From assembly GCA_017165825.1 (NCBI GenBank), contig CM029393.1:6013138-6077137 (forward strand): a stretch of 64,000 nucleotides of DNA, written 5' to 3'. Source of the stretch: Hepsetus odoe. Taxonomy: Eukaryota > Chordata > Actinopteri > Characiformes > Hepsetidae. The first letter of the stretch is position 1, and each line of letters starts with the position of its first letter. The notes beneath the pieces are model-generated. The model searched no databases, had not been told where the DNA came from, and saw only the letters and a program-made list of their open reading frames with translations. The position numbers and the translations under genes are program-made. Shown here piece by piece: positions 47,683 through 60,822 of this stretch.

Positions 47683-47702
47683 GTGAGTGTGCGTGTGTGT
47701 GT
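47617..47702. repeat. (GT)n microsatellite, long
   Basis: About 31 pure GT units followed by an imperfect GT extension. It is the longest dinucleotide run of this type in the window. Confidence 0.96.
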
Positions 47703-50700
47703 GGACACCACTGGACTATCATTATTGGAGTGGACCAAAAATGCTAATGTGGCTAAAATGTAAGAAAGTTACAAAAGTTAAATTTGCATTATGTAAATGA
47801 ACTCATCCTACGCCACTAAAATCCCTCACAACATTTATTCAAAATAAAAATGAACAGATTAACGATTATCTGTGCATCATGATGCATCAATCAGAAAGTA
47901 GATTGAAATGCACCCGCACGGGGATATAATAATACCTATATTCATGAACGTTTGTGTTCTTTTTAGGAAAAAACTCCTTTAAATTGTGAAAATCCCAAAA
48001 AAAAAAAACCTTTCCAAATAGGTTCTCTATTCCTGTTTTTTGTTATTGTATTGTTGTTTTTGTTGTATTTTTTATTTAATGCTGTGATAAAATTTAAGAT
48101 TTCATTCTGGAATGAAATCATTCTGAGGTCGGTGATTTCCACCTCCACTAAAAATGCATGTAAGCTACCAAGGCCAGTTAGTATCATGCAAATGAGTTCA
48201 TGCTCATCACAGCCTTACTTGACCTGCTAGTTCTCGTTTATTGTTCATTCGTTCATCATTATTAAACTGTGGTAAATATCAGCTGAGTCAATTATCATGG
48301 GTCTCAAAACAAGCAAATCATTCAAAACAGAGATACACTCTTATGCCAACTTGCATTTTGGGATGGACCAGCTCATTATTTTCACCAGGACATTATTTTA
48401 AATAAAATGTAGTGGATTTCAATCAAATGTCCTTTCACTGGACAGAAAACTGCACAACAACAAATAACTATTGTCGTTCTTGACCTGCTAGCTGTCTTTT
48501 ATGATTAGTCATAGTATTATTATTTTTATTGCAGTGATGATCATATCTGCCATTCATAAAACACCACACCTAAGAGCTGATTTTATCAAAAACACCTTTA
48601 AGAATCTCAAAGCAACCCTTGAATCCCACAAGAATTTCCACAAGTGATACACCATCAACCCAAAGGCAGTAAAATAAACTGCCCACTATGGCCCCGATGA
48701 CCCCAGCCATGTCTGTTTAAATGTCTGAATGGATTCAGGACCTCAGCACCTCCAGAGCGCCGGGCGCATCCAAAAAAATTACATGGAGCAGGTTGCTGTG
48801 GAGAGTCAATGTCACAGCTCCCCCTGACCACTGGGCTGGCATGGATTTTGTCCACTTAACAGTGAGGAAATATTCAGAGTTTGTGGGTGTGTTTACGTGT
48901 GTGCCTATTAAAACTGATCAGTGTTTCTAGTATAAGCCTGAGGCCTGTAGAAATGTCCAGTGTCGAAATAAACAAACAAATAAAATCCACGTCCAGCTCC
49001 ACATAGGAATTTCCATTAAATAAGCATTTCCTTTGGTTGGCCCAGCAATGTGCTGGTGCAGGAGACAAACCCGACTGGACTGCCATTTTATTCCCACTGT
49101 GTTTTTTTTTCTTTCTCTCTTTGCCCTGGGGGCTGGATCTCATCTGAGTGATGTGTTCCTTAAGTGGCTGTCAGGTTCACCAATTGAGGAGAGGAGTGAA
49201 AGTGAGTGTGTAAATACACTGCCGGATCAGCACCCCTGGGCAATGAGGTGGAGAGGGGTTGTGTGTGTGTGCACGTCCATTTGTATGTGTGTGTGTGTGT
49301 GTGTGTGACTGTCTATCTAGCTGTACTTTGTTAGGACAAAAATGTCCTGAAAATCAGAAAACAGCATGATAACGTCCAACATTTAATTTAACATTTAATT
49401 TAATGTTTAATGACACATGGCAACAAAATGTTTTTTTTAGGTATTTTTTAATTTTTTGTTTAAGTTAATGTTACTTGGTTGCTTAGGTAATAATTGATCA
49501 ATAAAAATGTAAAAAAAAGAGACTTTTTTCATTAATGTACACTAAAGCTATCAATAGGTTTTTTTCCTACCTTATGTAGCGCTGCTACAGTTAGTTGAGA
49601 GAGAATAATTATCTGTGTATTGTTATAAACTGACTAAATGTTTGAAAGGCAAAGCCTTAATAATTACTTTGCAGTTGAAATGATCAGCATGGTAGCCACA
49701 AGCCATTATAAAGGCTTGCCTTACAGGTTTTTCAGAATGGGGAGCAGTCGAAATCATAGCTGAAAGAGAGGAAACCCACACCAGCAGGATCCCATGAATG
49801 AAGACGAATAGTTGTTTCTTTAAGCTAAATGAAGTTTCTTGTTGTTATGAGCGGCTCGCCGGATAAAATAGCTGATGCCTGATGGACTTCTTTTGTCCCT
49901 TCCTTTAAGACTAGTTTAAGGTATGACTGAAAATGGTGATGATTTAAAGTGCACATAATCTTACACGGTATGTCCAAGTCAAACATTCTTTTATAAAAAG
50001 TCCATGGGACATAAATATATGACTCTTTATCGCTGCACATCCCGACGACGTATAACAAGTATATGAGCATGTCCATGCCTTGTGAATATTTAGGGTTTCC
50101 ATAGCCATGCCTGTAGCCATTAGTGTCCCTTGGTCCCCATCCTCTGTATAGCATAAGACACTCCAAAGGCCTCTCTGTGCTTTCCCACATCCTGCCTTTC
50201 TCTCTGGGGAGCACGGCTGAGAGCCTCCTTATGCATTCATGAGGGGAGCGCACGGATAAATAAAAAGGTTCATTACGGCACTAAAGTGTTACTAATGACA
50301 TGTACCTGCCACCCAGCACCTCCGAAAATCTAATGTGACACACTAGAATGGAAAATCTATTCCGCCGCGCCAGAGCCTCCGGTGGAGCCGGGAGTGTGCT
50401 CTCGCTCGATGGAAATTTCCCTGCGTCTGCCCCCTCCACTTGGGTCCTTTCTCCAACCAATATTTACAATTCCGCAGCCATTATGTCCTACCAGGCCCTC
50501 TGAGCACGCTGCCGCGACCTCCATATTAGCTGAAAATTGGACTTTTGCGAACTTAGCGGGGGCGAGAGGGAATTGTCTCAAGCTTCTTGTGATGCAGCAC
50601 TAGGGTGCACAGCATGGGGGACGCCAGAGACGATCTCCTGCCTTCTCTCAGTAATGATATATGTGTCTGTTTGGGTTTTTTTTTTGTTTTGTTTTGTTTT

Positions 50701-51124
50701 TTTTTTTAGAAAAGTATAGCTATTTCTCCCTCAAAAACACAAAGGTACATTGTGCCTAAAAGGGGTTTTGGCTCTTCTTCTTTGAAACTTGCAGAGCTGA
50801 TGATGGTATGGTGGTGCTAATATTTCTAGAAAGGTCAACGTTTCAGCACAAACAACACTTTGCCCTAGAAACAAACTGGGTGGTTGTTTCTTTAGCACAG
50901 AAACTTGTTCAGCTGGGTATTTAGTGAAGGCCATGACTCATTTTTTCATTGCAGTCATGTCAGTTATGCAAGTTGGTGGCGTGCAAAGAACGTTGTTTTT
51001 TTCTGTTTTTTGTGTTTTTTATGTTTATTTCTTAAGCGTCTTTATATTAAATGGCTTTTTACATATTTCACTAATAAGCCAATTATGCTAAAAGTGATTC
51101 ATCCACTGCAGTCAAGTTAGTTGG

Positions 51125-51282
51125 GATAGACAGACAGACAGACAGATAGATAGACAGACAGACAGACAGACTGATAGACAGATAGATAGACAGACAGACA
51201 GACTGATGGACAGATAGATAGATAGACAGACAGACAGACTGATGGACAGATAGATGGATAGACAGACAGACAGACTGATGGC

Positions 51283-51313
<31 letters not shown>

Positions 51314-51327
51314 GAGACAGATAGATT
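51125..51327. repeat. GACA/GATA tetranucleotide array with 36-bp higher-order unit
   Basis: Tetramers GACA and GATA are arranged as a recurring 36-bp pattern: three GACA, GACT, GATG, GACA, GATA, GATR, GATA. It is present about four times with 32-, 36- and 35-bp variants. There are no unique spacers, so it is not a CRISPR array. The minus-strand open frame is a repeat artefact. Confidence 0.94.
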
Positions 51328-51829
51328 GTTCAGCTACAGATACTCTACATTTCCATTTACCCCAGGCTAACATGCAAGACTGCAATGAAAGTTTCAGTGT
51401 AAACCTACTAAGCTGAAAACCTGAATGCATCTCAGAGTAAAAGAGCCCAAAATCCATTTAGGCACAATTCATCTGAGCAAGGTTTTTTATGCAAAACCTT
51501 CACATTTACTATTCAGAATGTTCAGCTTTTTTTTCCACGAGCTTGCACAGTCGAGAAATGCATAAATAAAGTGGTGCATTAACTTCTTGTAATTAACTTA
51601 TGTAAATAGGCATCATTATCCAGTGTTTCTAAACAGCAGTCAGGATGTATGCTCGTGTAATTAGTTCATTAATATTGGAGGTGCGCGCTCAGATTTCAGC
51701 CGCAAAAAAAGCAACACCTCGGCGGCTGCGGAAAAGCCTCTGTGATGCTGCCATGGAAACGGAGCTTAAGTGGCTTACTGGGTGCTCGAGTGAGCTGGGA
51801 GCATCACGCGAAGGTGAAAGCGTCGCCTG

Positions 51830-51870
51830 TGCGCGCGCGCGCGCGCGCGTGCCTGCCTGTCTGTGTGTTG

Positions 51871-51903
<33 letters not shown>

Positions 51904-51904
51904 C

Positions 51905-51937
<33 letters not shown>
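51830..51937. repeat. (GC)n and (GT)n/(GC)n alternating tract (Z-DNA prone)
   Basis: GCGC alternation at 51830-51848, then GT, GCGCGC and GT runs at 51870-51937. The strict purine-pyrimidine alternation is the classic Z-forming pattern. Confidence 0.95.
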
Positions 51938-52322
51938 GGGCCCAGTGTAGCAGCAGCACGAAGCCCACAGGCAAACGTTGCCCTCGACCTGGGAAAATAT
52001 TACATTATTCAATATTTAGATGCACCGGAGTTCAATTACTAATGGCAAATGTGTGTTTGCTCATAATAAGATGAGGATTTGCAGGAGAGTCTGAAAACGC
52101 CATTGTACACACACAACTGTGTGCACATGCTTTGCCAGGACATCCACTTTAATCCTACACAACAGCTCCATTGTGGGGACAAAGAATTCAAAGATTCTTT
52201 CCATCCTACACTTGTATTATGAGGGACATTCACCGAAAAAGAGTAAAAATGGAAGCCTTAAATTCAGGCTATTTGAATGCAAGTGTATATGAGGCTGATT
52301 CATATGCTATATACCCTAGAAA

Positions 52323-52345
52323 CTGCTGCTGCTGCTGCTGCTGCT
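52323..52345. repeat. (CTG)7 microsatellite
   Basis: Seven CTG units plus CT. Confidence 0.95.
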
Positions 52346-54694
52346 CAATAGTGAGAAACACTATCCTCAATGGCAGTTATTCATATGATCCCAAGAACAC
52401 CAGACCCAGTGAGATGTATGGACATTGTACAGTATGAAGAAATAAACACATGATCAACATAAGCATGAATAAAGTTATACACCAACACATTAGATGGAAA
52501 TTAAAAGTCATAGGATAAAGCTTCTAGGGGGAGAGATGGATGTTTAAAAAATAATATAACAATTCCAAACCAAAAAAATAACAAAGAATAAATAGTGGTT
52601 TCTTTAAAAAGTGCTTGCATGGCCTAGCCAATCTCCTGACTCAAAACCCACTGAAAATTAATGGAGGACTGGGAAAATGCAGGTTCTCGGAAGGACCCTA
52701 ATAACCTCCTTGATTTAAAGATAAAATGAAACATATACATAATATACATAATTAAACATATTTTAACATATGTGTTTATGTATTTTGTTTCATTGATATA
52801 TGTTGTATATGAATTTGAAACGGGACGTATGCACTAAAAGGACATTCATTAACAATGTTGTGTCTTAAGATCCCATTGTGTCTGTATTTTTGTGCCATGT
52901 GGTCGAAAGCAACTAGAGGCACCTGCTCTGTCATGGTTAGTGAAGGAATTAGTACAATGTTAAGACTGGCCAATGAGACAGTGTATTAAATACTTTTTAA
53001 ACACCTATTGAAAAATGTAATATTTCCAGTGCCCCCTCAATCTGACATGCTGCTGCAGTCTTTAAAATCTCTGTAATTTAATCAGTGGCCCCCATCAGGG
53101 TCCCCTGAAATGATTCCAACGTCTGCTTACCCGTCACCATTTGACTGATTAATTCAAATGACGCCACATGGAATGTTCTGCCTTGTTTGTCACATTATCC
53201 TAAACTCTGGAGCACGGCTCTACCTCCGTTAAGCAAGCTCTTTCTGGCCTCTCCTTGTTGTCCCTCATGACGTCCTGTGAGCCAATGACTTCAAAAAGCC
53301 CCTTTCTCCACAAGCCTGGCACCACGGGTCGCTAATTATGATGGTAATAAAAGGTAACAGAGCGGCGTCTGCCAGCAGCTGCCAGCCAGTGGAATTTTCC
53401 TCCTTCCTTGTGCCGCCGCTCCTTGGCATCGCACGCAAGAAGTGTGCACGGCATTATGGGCGGTGTGTATTATGGCGAAATCAGCAGGCTCCCTTTATAG
53501 CCCATGCCTGTCGCATCACCAACCTCTTGTTGGCCAAATAGAGCACAATGGGAAGATAATTATAAGCATGTGAAGTCCACTGTCTTGCGTTTAAATGCTT
53601 TTCTGTGGACTGGTACATCACAGACTCATTGGAGCAGCCACAATAGCTGACAAACAGGGATTCCCAGGGGTCCTATAGAAAACCTATTAGCCACTCAGAC
53701 GGTTTATGATGGCTCCTGTAGGAAGGCCTCTATTGAGTCCAGCAGACGAGCAAACAAATATTGGCTTAGAGATGACTTGCAATGTGCAATTGTATGTAAC
53801 AAGGTCTTTTGGAAGAAGCTCAAGTGAAGACAAACAAAAAAGCTAAATTAATTAGTAAAAGCCTTGGCTTGGTGTTCCTCAGTACCAGCTTTTCATAATC
53901 CAAGCATTTGGTGTCCTTCCACAGCAGACATGTTGCATCTGAAAAGCACACGATAATTGAGGCCTTCTTTGCCTTATACTTGTTAACAGTATTTCCCAAT
54001 CCCTGGCTTTTATCAACCAATGGTCTTTGGTAAGGCACACATGGCCTTCCTGTTCCCCATTAACCAAGACCAGGTCAGCGTCCAATCCCTGACACTCAGC
54101 AGTTAAGGAGGGGAGCTTAAACCTGTTACTGTCAGCTTTCTCACCTGGATCCCAAAAGCTTTGTGACAGCTATGTGAAAATCAGTTCTCTTTCTTCCATC
54201 ACCACAGATCCCCCCTTTCGCACAAAAGGCTCCAGGTGAAGTGGAGGACAAATGCACGCGCTATAATGTTACCGGCAGCTAAGCCGGGTGGAGGACTACT
54301 ACAATAGCAGGCAGGTAATGACAGCCTAGGCGTTAACTCCTCGTCCTCTGGCCCTTTTTGTCTCCCCCCGTGTCTCATTTCCGAACAGCGGCTGCCATTT
54401 CACAGCTGTTAAGTGCTGCCGCTCTCTTTGTCGTGATTAGGGGTAAATTAATGGATGCCTCCTGGTAATCAGCTTTCATTAGAGCTGTCAGGTTTTGCCA
54501 TCAGCTGGTGTATGGTGGACAGGGAATGTTTCTTCCGCCTTTCTAGACCCCTCTTTCGTCCCCTCATCATCAGGACCTCTAGTGCATTAGAGAAGCTCCG
54601 AGTAAGAAAAGAAGCACGTAGAGAGCTTAGTACAGCCTAATTAGAACAGCCAACACGCCTAGTCCTGGCAGTACATTTAATCATTAATAATAGC

Positions 54695-56037
54695 CAGAGA
54701 TGGGAAGTAAAATAATCTTGACTTCATACACTTACACATAAATTTCTGTACTTTCTACTCCTTATATTCTCAGCATAGAATCATTACTTTGGTGTTCATG
54801 CACTTCAGAGACAATATCAGTTATTTTTATTGTACAGCATCACATTGCTTCCCAACACAGGAAAGATGATCACGCACAACATCTGTTGCATGTGAACAAG
54901 TAGAGAAATTGATTAATTTTCAATAGATTGTTTTTATTCGTGTAGACGCTCGTATGATTTGAATAGTCTTTGAATTATATTAATGCGGCAAGATCTTCAG
55001 GTTGCTTTGGTCTACAAACACTTACTTTTTATCTTAATTCTACATTTTAAATTTCAGAGCCCTGTAGTTTCACTTTTTCTTAGTACAGTAGAGTAGAGTA
55101 GTTTTTTACACACTCACAGTACTGTGCAAAAGTTTTAGGCAGGTTTGAAAAAATGCTGTAAACAAAGAACGCTTTCAGAAATATAATGAATGATTGTTTA
55201 TTTTGATCAATTTACAAAATGCACAGTGAGCGAACAAAAGAAAAATCGAAATCAAATCAATATTTGGTGTTACTACCTTTTGCCTTCAAACCAGCATCAG
55301 TTCTTCTAGGTACACTTGCACAAAGTCAGGGATTCTGTAGGATTATAGTCGGTGTCTGATCAACCAGTTTTACCAAACAGGTGCTGATGATCATCAATGT
55401 TACACGGAGGTTGAAACACAGTCATGTTCTAAACAACCTACCAGCCGAGTTCCTTCAAAAACTGTGTGCAAGTGTACCTAGAAGAATTGATGCTGTTTTG
55501 AAGGCAAAGGGTGGTCACACCATATATTGATTTGATTTAGATTCTCTTTTGTTCATTCACTGCATTTTGTTGATTGATGAAAATAAATAATTAACACTTC
55601 CATTTCTGAAAGCGTTCTTTGTTTACAGCATTTTTTCACACCTGCCTAAAACTTTTCCACAGTACTGTATCTTTGACACCTCTGATATTAACATTTAGCA
55701 AGAAGACTGGCTGCTGTAAGCCTACCTGTTCACCAGTTCAGTGATAATTCAGCTTTTATATTATAATAAGAAAGTATCACATGCAAATATGGGTCAAACC
55801 ACCACACCATTTGGATTGGATGGAACCACTAAGTTTGCCTGTTGACATCCTGCTACAAAATGAAAAAGCCAAAAGCAAATAAAAACACTGAAAAGTACAC
55901 ATAATTAAATAAAAATAAAGAACTATATTCTACATTTTTCTTGCAGTTATTTCCACTTTCACAGAGCTTTACTTCCCCATTACTTCCTCCATTCAGTTCA
56001 CATAAATTAATTTTACATTCCATACTTTCCCATCTCT
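54695..56037. mobile_element. hAT-like element, decayed, interrupted by a mariner MITE
   Basis: The left end is CAGAGATGGGAAGTAAAA and the right end TACTTTCCCATCTCT, imperfect inverted termini of the CAGAGGTGGG type. Inside the left part, TTTCTGTACTTTCTACTCCTT is typical of the abundant fish hAT repeats. No clear 8-bp target duplication is seen, so borders are tentative. The 541-bp element at 55122-55662 is inserted in it, so the hAT relic is the older of the two. Confidence 0.5.
55122..55662. mobile_element. mariner-type MITE with ~200-bp terminal inverted repeats
   Basis: A 541-bp element flanked by TA (55120-55121 and 55663-55664), beginning CTGTGCAAAAGTTTTAGGCA and ending CCTAAAACTTTTCCACAG. 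The arms (about 55122-55327 and 55463-55662) are near-complementary for about 200 bp. The right arm ends with a frame reading PRRIDAVLKAKGGHTIY then stop, which resembles the C-terminus of mariner-family transposases. The element therefore seems to be an internally deleted fold-back derivative that kept the transposase 3' end in both arms. It is not autonomous. Confidence 0.88.
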
Positions 56038-59000
56038 ATATCCAATGCATTTAAAAGAGTTATTTTTGTTACTGCCACATGAAGAGTAATATTGATTCGG
56101 ACTTGCTCTCTTGTTTTGTGTTTTATTCAAACTAAAGTCTGGTTTTGTCACTAAACTGCTGTGGGCTGATTCAAAGGATATAAATGCAACTGCGGTGATT
56201 TTTGTAACATTACCAATGCATCAAAATTCAAACTTTAAAACAGGCTCTTTATCCAGCGAAATTGACATAAATGCAAAATTTGCATATGTGTATGCGTACT
56301 GTATATAAAGGTGAGTCAACGGTGTTTTGAGAGTTTATGTTTTATCATGACTGTCTATAATAAGTGCTCTAAAAACCAGAATATCATTTCATCAATATCT
56401 AACCTACACAAGTGTTTTTCTTCTTGGTGTGTAATTATTAATTGAACTCTAGAAAGAAAACGAATGGATACTGGAGACTTATTGAAACTGGCTGTGCTCA
56501 AAGTGTGCAAATCAAAGTCCCCTGCCGTTGACCCTAACACACTACTGGCTTTGGGTCCTCTATTCTTGGAGCTAGGTACAGTGAAAGAGCGTTGTCTGTG
56601 TCTGTGGCATAAAGGTGGTCACCGTGGGAACTGCTTAAAGATGTGGGTCTTATTCTCTGTCAGGGTTTAATTCACTCCAGCATGTTTAAGATGCACTGTG
56701 TAATGTATGGGGGGGTCATATAATTGATTTTCTCCCAGAATGTGGCTCCACTGCAGGGCTGTTTAGTTAGTCATTTACAGCAGCAGACTAGGTTGGGCTG
56801 ACGGGCACCGCTTTGGAGGAGTTCCCAGAGGCACAGACCGAGATAACACACACCTGAGACCCCAGAGCAGATGCAGGGATGACACACACACACAGTTCTT
56901 CATATCCTGCTGAGGAGATATTTCAGTGTAAATTCATAATTTTGTATTGAAATGCTTTTTTGAATTTGACATTAAAAAAAATTTGGCTTTATGAGTGTTC
57001 ATAGTACTATTTCATAAAGATGAGTTTTGCAGTTTTGCATTTAGTCCCCAGGCTCTGCAGGGAGTTCAGTGTAAAGAAGTATGAAAATGCTTTGTTTCAT
57101 AAAAATAGCACAGAATTATTTTTTCTATAAAAATATCAGATAGCAACTAAAAACATAACAATTGCAAAAAACAAAAATCCATTTCTCAAACTGTATCAAT
57201 TAATTAATTTTATTTCTGAGCACAGTTCAAAACTTTTAATTTAAACTTTAAAATTTTTGTCTACAGAAGTACAATTTCTAGTTATTGGTAGTTAATATTA
57301 CAACCGATATAGATAATAAACATCAATGTAAATCTCAATGTAAATATTAGCAACATGCTGGTTTGTCTCAACGTCATTCTTTCCTCTGAAACAGAAAAGA
57401 CAAATGGTGACGGTGAGATTGCCGTCATAATCTGATTTTGGTGACCAGTTTAGCCATAAAATTATTTAGAGCGTTTCTATATACAGAAAACAGCTGGAAG
57501 AAAATACATAAATTAGGTCAATGATGGGAAACCATTTGAAAAAACTGAGGAAAATCAGTTTTATCTTCAATTCAGAAAGCAGAACAACAACAAGAACGTG
57601 ACAATTCTGAATAAATATTGCATCCAGGTGCTCGAGGAACTGATTATTATTGTCGCTATCTGAGTACTGAAGTTCATCAGGATTAGTTTGAGTAGATAGC
57701 CATCTCATAAGAACATCTGTGTCAAACTTGTGTTTCTATTTACTTTCTATCACACATGGTTTGACTCTGTTTTGTTTTTTTTTCTCAACTTGCTGAGAGC
57801 CATGTAATGAATTGCATTGGATTCTTGCATCAATATTTATGCCGATAGTGACACCATACGCGGCAATAGCTTTATTCAAATATGTCAGGGGTTTGCATTG
57901 AAGGTAATTATGAGGGATTGGATGTTCTGGTGTGGGCAGACTTTAGCAGGTACGCCAATGGAAGGGGATCGAGCGCGCCCTCTCTCATTACTGGCACATA
58001 TGGGAAACCCAGCTGGGCTCTGAATTGAAGAAAGGGAGAAGGGGGGGAATCGATTTCATTTGCAGGATTATTGGAGCCACCGAGATGCTGCCGTGTATGA
58101 AACATAAAGTCTCATTTTAAGACCCTTGCTAGGTCTGGGGAATGAAAATGTATGGGTGTTAGTGAGTTATTTTCATCCCCTAGAACAATAAGGAAATTGC
58201 CAAGTTTACTAAGTTTGGGAAAAGTGGACTACTCTGAGCGCTGAAAAGTCGAAGGGGCTGTAGTAAGAGTGTTGTGCATCGCTGCTGGTTTGAGGCTTTT
58301 TGGCGATAAAGTATCTCCACGTTTAAGAGATGCTGATCTATTTTTAAGGAGAGAAAAGAGCTCTGCCCTTGGAGTTTTACCAGTCTCAGACTGGGTGGTG
58401 TGTGTGTGCCCTCTACCTCATGCACTGAGGGAACATAACTAAGAATCCTTTCATACAATTCTGTGCCAGAAAAGTGTAAGAGGCTGTTTAAGGAGCCCAT
58501 AGCCAACGTTTTCCTTCATTTCATTTTTTCTCCCTGACATTTATGACATTTGGGTTGTTTTATGTACCAAAAAACAGTCCTCATTTATTTTTACGGTCCT
58601 CTTTATCCCTGAGAATCAGACTGGATTTACCAATGTTTTGAGTTCTGATTGTATTCTACCTCAATCAAAGGTTCAGCCAGAGTGAAAGAAGAGAATCTGA
58701 GAGTAGCTTGGGTGCAAAGTGGTGGGGCTAACCTGCTACAAACATAAAAGGCATTGAACATAGCAAGGAATATAAAGCAGGCTGTTTCGTCAGCTTCTAT
58801 ATACGGACAGTATAGACTTGAAGGTGCTTATTGAACTTTCCTTTACATAAAAAATAGCTTTTCTGTGATTATAGGCTTTTAAAGTGGCAGTTTAATGTAG
58901 AAACTTAAAATCTCTTTAATTGAAATGTAATAAAATAAAATGTAATATAAGTCCAATTCCAAACCAGACACAGATTAGATAGATCAGGTATTGTATAGTA

Positions 59001-60516
59001 ACTGTAAAGGATAAAGACTTGCTGCCCAAAAAACTAGTTTCCAGCCGATAACTTCAGAACAGCATTGCATCATTAATGAGGTTTTACATCAAGGGATCTG
59101 TGCATTTTGATGCACTATGAAGTGTGTGCCGTGCTGAATGTGGGTTTATGTTCCCAGGGTAGTGAATGGAGCAGCTGGACCGCACTCTTTTTCTTGTCCT
59201 CTGTGGTTCCAGTGCCAGTACAGTGTTTTCCCACATGCAGGAGGCTTATGTAAGGAGTAGGTGGGAGCAGGGCCATGCCAGATGGGCGAGTGAACTGTGA
59301 AACGAGACTAGAGAAGAAGTTAGTAGGATTGCCTTTAAATGCACTTTAATGCTGGGAGAGAAAGGGGAAGGCTTGTGGAGTGGGCAGGGCTACAGGTTGC
59401 CCATGTTAACGCTGCCTTACTGCCACAGCTGGGGGAGAAAATGATGTCACGGGCAGGCCACTGGCAGTGTTGGAGGCCATGGTAAAAAATGGGCCCGGGT
59501 GATGTAAGGAGAGGTGGGCGGTTGCCTCTCCAGAAGATTCTGGAATTTAGCCTGTTCCCACTGAGCCCCCTGTGGGCTGAAGTCACATGCATGTTATCAC
59601 ACATTACTGATATTTGAGGCCTTTGGGAGGGTGGGGTTCTTACACTGTGTGTTTTCATGTGTGTATTTGTGTGTGTGTGGGGGGGGGGGGCAAAATTGTA
59701 GTCCCTGAGCAAAATAGGACTCATCAAAATTTTCCTGATTTGATTTAAGGACCCTTAATTATTTTTTGTCTTTTTCTTTAATCAATTAAGAGGGTGGAGT
59801 GTTTTATACTCACATGGGCCATAATAGTATTACATATTAGCACTTGTGCAGTGCTGCACAGAATTCAGAGAAACCCCTTTTCATTTACTAAGTTTTCACT
59901 TGAATTTTTCATGGTTACAAATGAGTATATTTTCTGTCAGAAAAGGAAACTTAAATTTCATAAAATAAACACACAACTTTAATACACAGAAGCCTCAGAA
60001 ACTAAATACAGTAAAGCTTGATTTTCTCCTCAAAATGTTTTTAGTGCTGTTTACTTGAAGGAACCTCTTTTGGTGGTCTACCAGGCTATCCACAGTTGTT
60101 AGGAGAGCCATTTTCTTCAAATTTGGAAACACTTGTTTTTTCACAAATTTTCCTGTGTATTTCTTGTCTACTGCCTCTTGGATGATCTTCTAACTAACTT
60201 AAACAAAAATTATTTTTTTAGCCATATAGATATAAACAAGTAACAAATATGTAAGGCAGCTGAGGTGTGTGTGGGTAGCTGCTTGTGAAATATTTTCAGA
60301 TTTATTTCTGATAGTGAAAAATTAATACTTTCTTTTCGAGTGGGAACACAATTTGTGTTTTGTGGTGTTTTGCATGGTACTGCATCAAATACTTGGCAGA
60401 AAAGCAACATGTGTCATATGTTTATATGGGACAAATTATTAGTAGTTACATACATGACAAATATGGGACATAATCACATCTACATTAAAAATAACAACAA
60501 CAACAATAATACATAA
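56038..60516. other. intergenic DNA, second part
   Basis: No gene is supported. The sequence is mostly AT-rich single-copy. It includes a G12 run at 59679-59690 next to GT units. A mixed-composition stretch at about 57780-58110 could be conserved. Nothing else is recognisable. Confidence 0.7.

Positions 60517-60584
<68 letters not shown>
60517..60584. repeat. (ATAG)17 microsatellite
   Basis: Seventeen perfect ATAG units, likely highly polymorphic. Confidence 0.97.
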
Positions 60585-60611
60585 TGTGTTTAGTTTTTCA
60601 TTATTTAACTA

Positions 60612-60690
60612 ACCCTGTAAAGTGACCTTGGGTATAAGAAGGGCACTATATAAATTACACTTATAATTATTTTTATTATTATTAATTGTG
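60612..60690 (+). mobile_element. LINE 3' end fragment
   Basis: CTGTAAAGTGACCTTGGGTA, GGGCACTATATAAATTA and a terminal TTATTATTATTA are typical of fish non-LTR retrotransposon 3' tails. Only the tail is present. Confidence 0.55.
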
Positions 60691-60737
60691 ACATTATGTG
60701 TTGACATTATATAAAAACAAACCTGTTCATCCTATGC

Positions 60738-60796
<59 letters not shown>

Positions 60797-60822
60797 GAAG
60801 AGAGAGAGAAACAGAGAGAGAG
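60738..60822. repeat. (TG)n-(GA)n compound microsatellite
   Basis: About 21 TG units pass into GA-rich sequence. Confidence 0.95.

Larger units (their letters stand above)
38341..54694. other. intergenic DNA downstream of pax7, first part
   Basis: No protein-coding exon, tRNA or rRNA gene is supported. Open frames here are short and lack family motifs. It holds SINEs, two hairpins and microsatellites, listed separately. About 38740-38995 has the composition of a repeat fragment (GGCGGGCCAGGTGAGGGGAA, GTGGTCACCGTGACA), but I cannot name it. Repeat-free mixed-composition stretches that could be conserved regulatory DNA are about 39600-39900, 44150-44400, 48655-48860, 50210-50600, 53080-53550 and 54230-54660. 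Other stretches, such as 45600-46600 and 49320-49800, are AT-rich with nothing recognisable. Confidence 0.75.

Noticed and set aside
49825..50253. 142-codon minus-strand frame
   Set aside because: No family motif, no poly(A) or promoter context. Chance open frame.
51125..51327. CRISPR-like periodic array
   Set aside because: Units are tetranucleotide repeats without unique spacers, in a vertebrate genome. It is a microsatellite.
52323..52345. Polyglutamine or polyleucine coding tract from the CTG repeat
   Set aside because: The surrounding open frame is short (88 codons) with no homologous protein features. Treated as a microsatellite.
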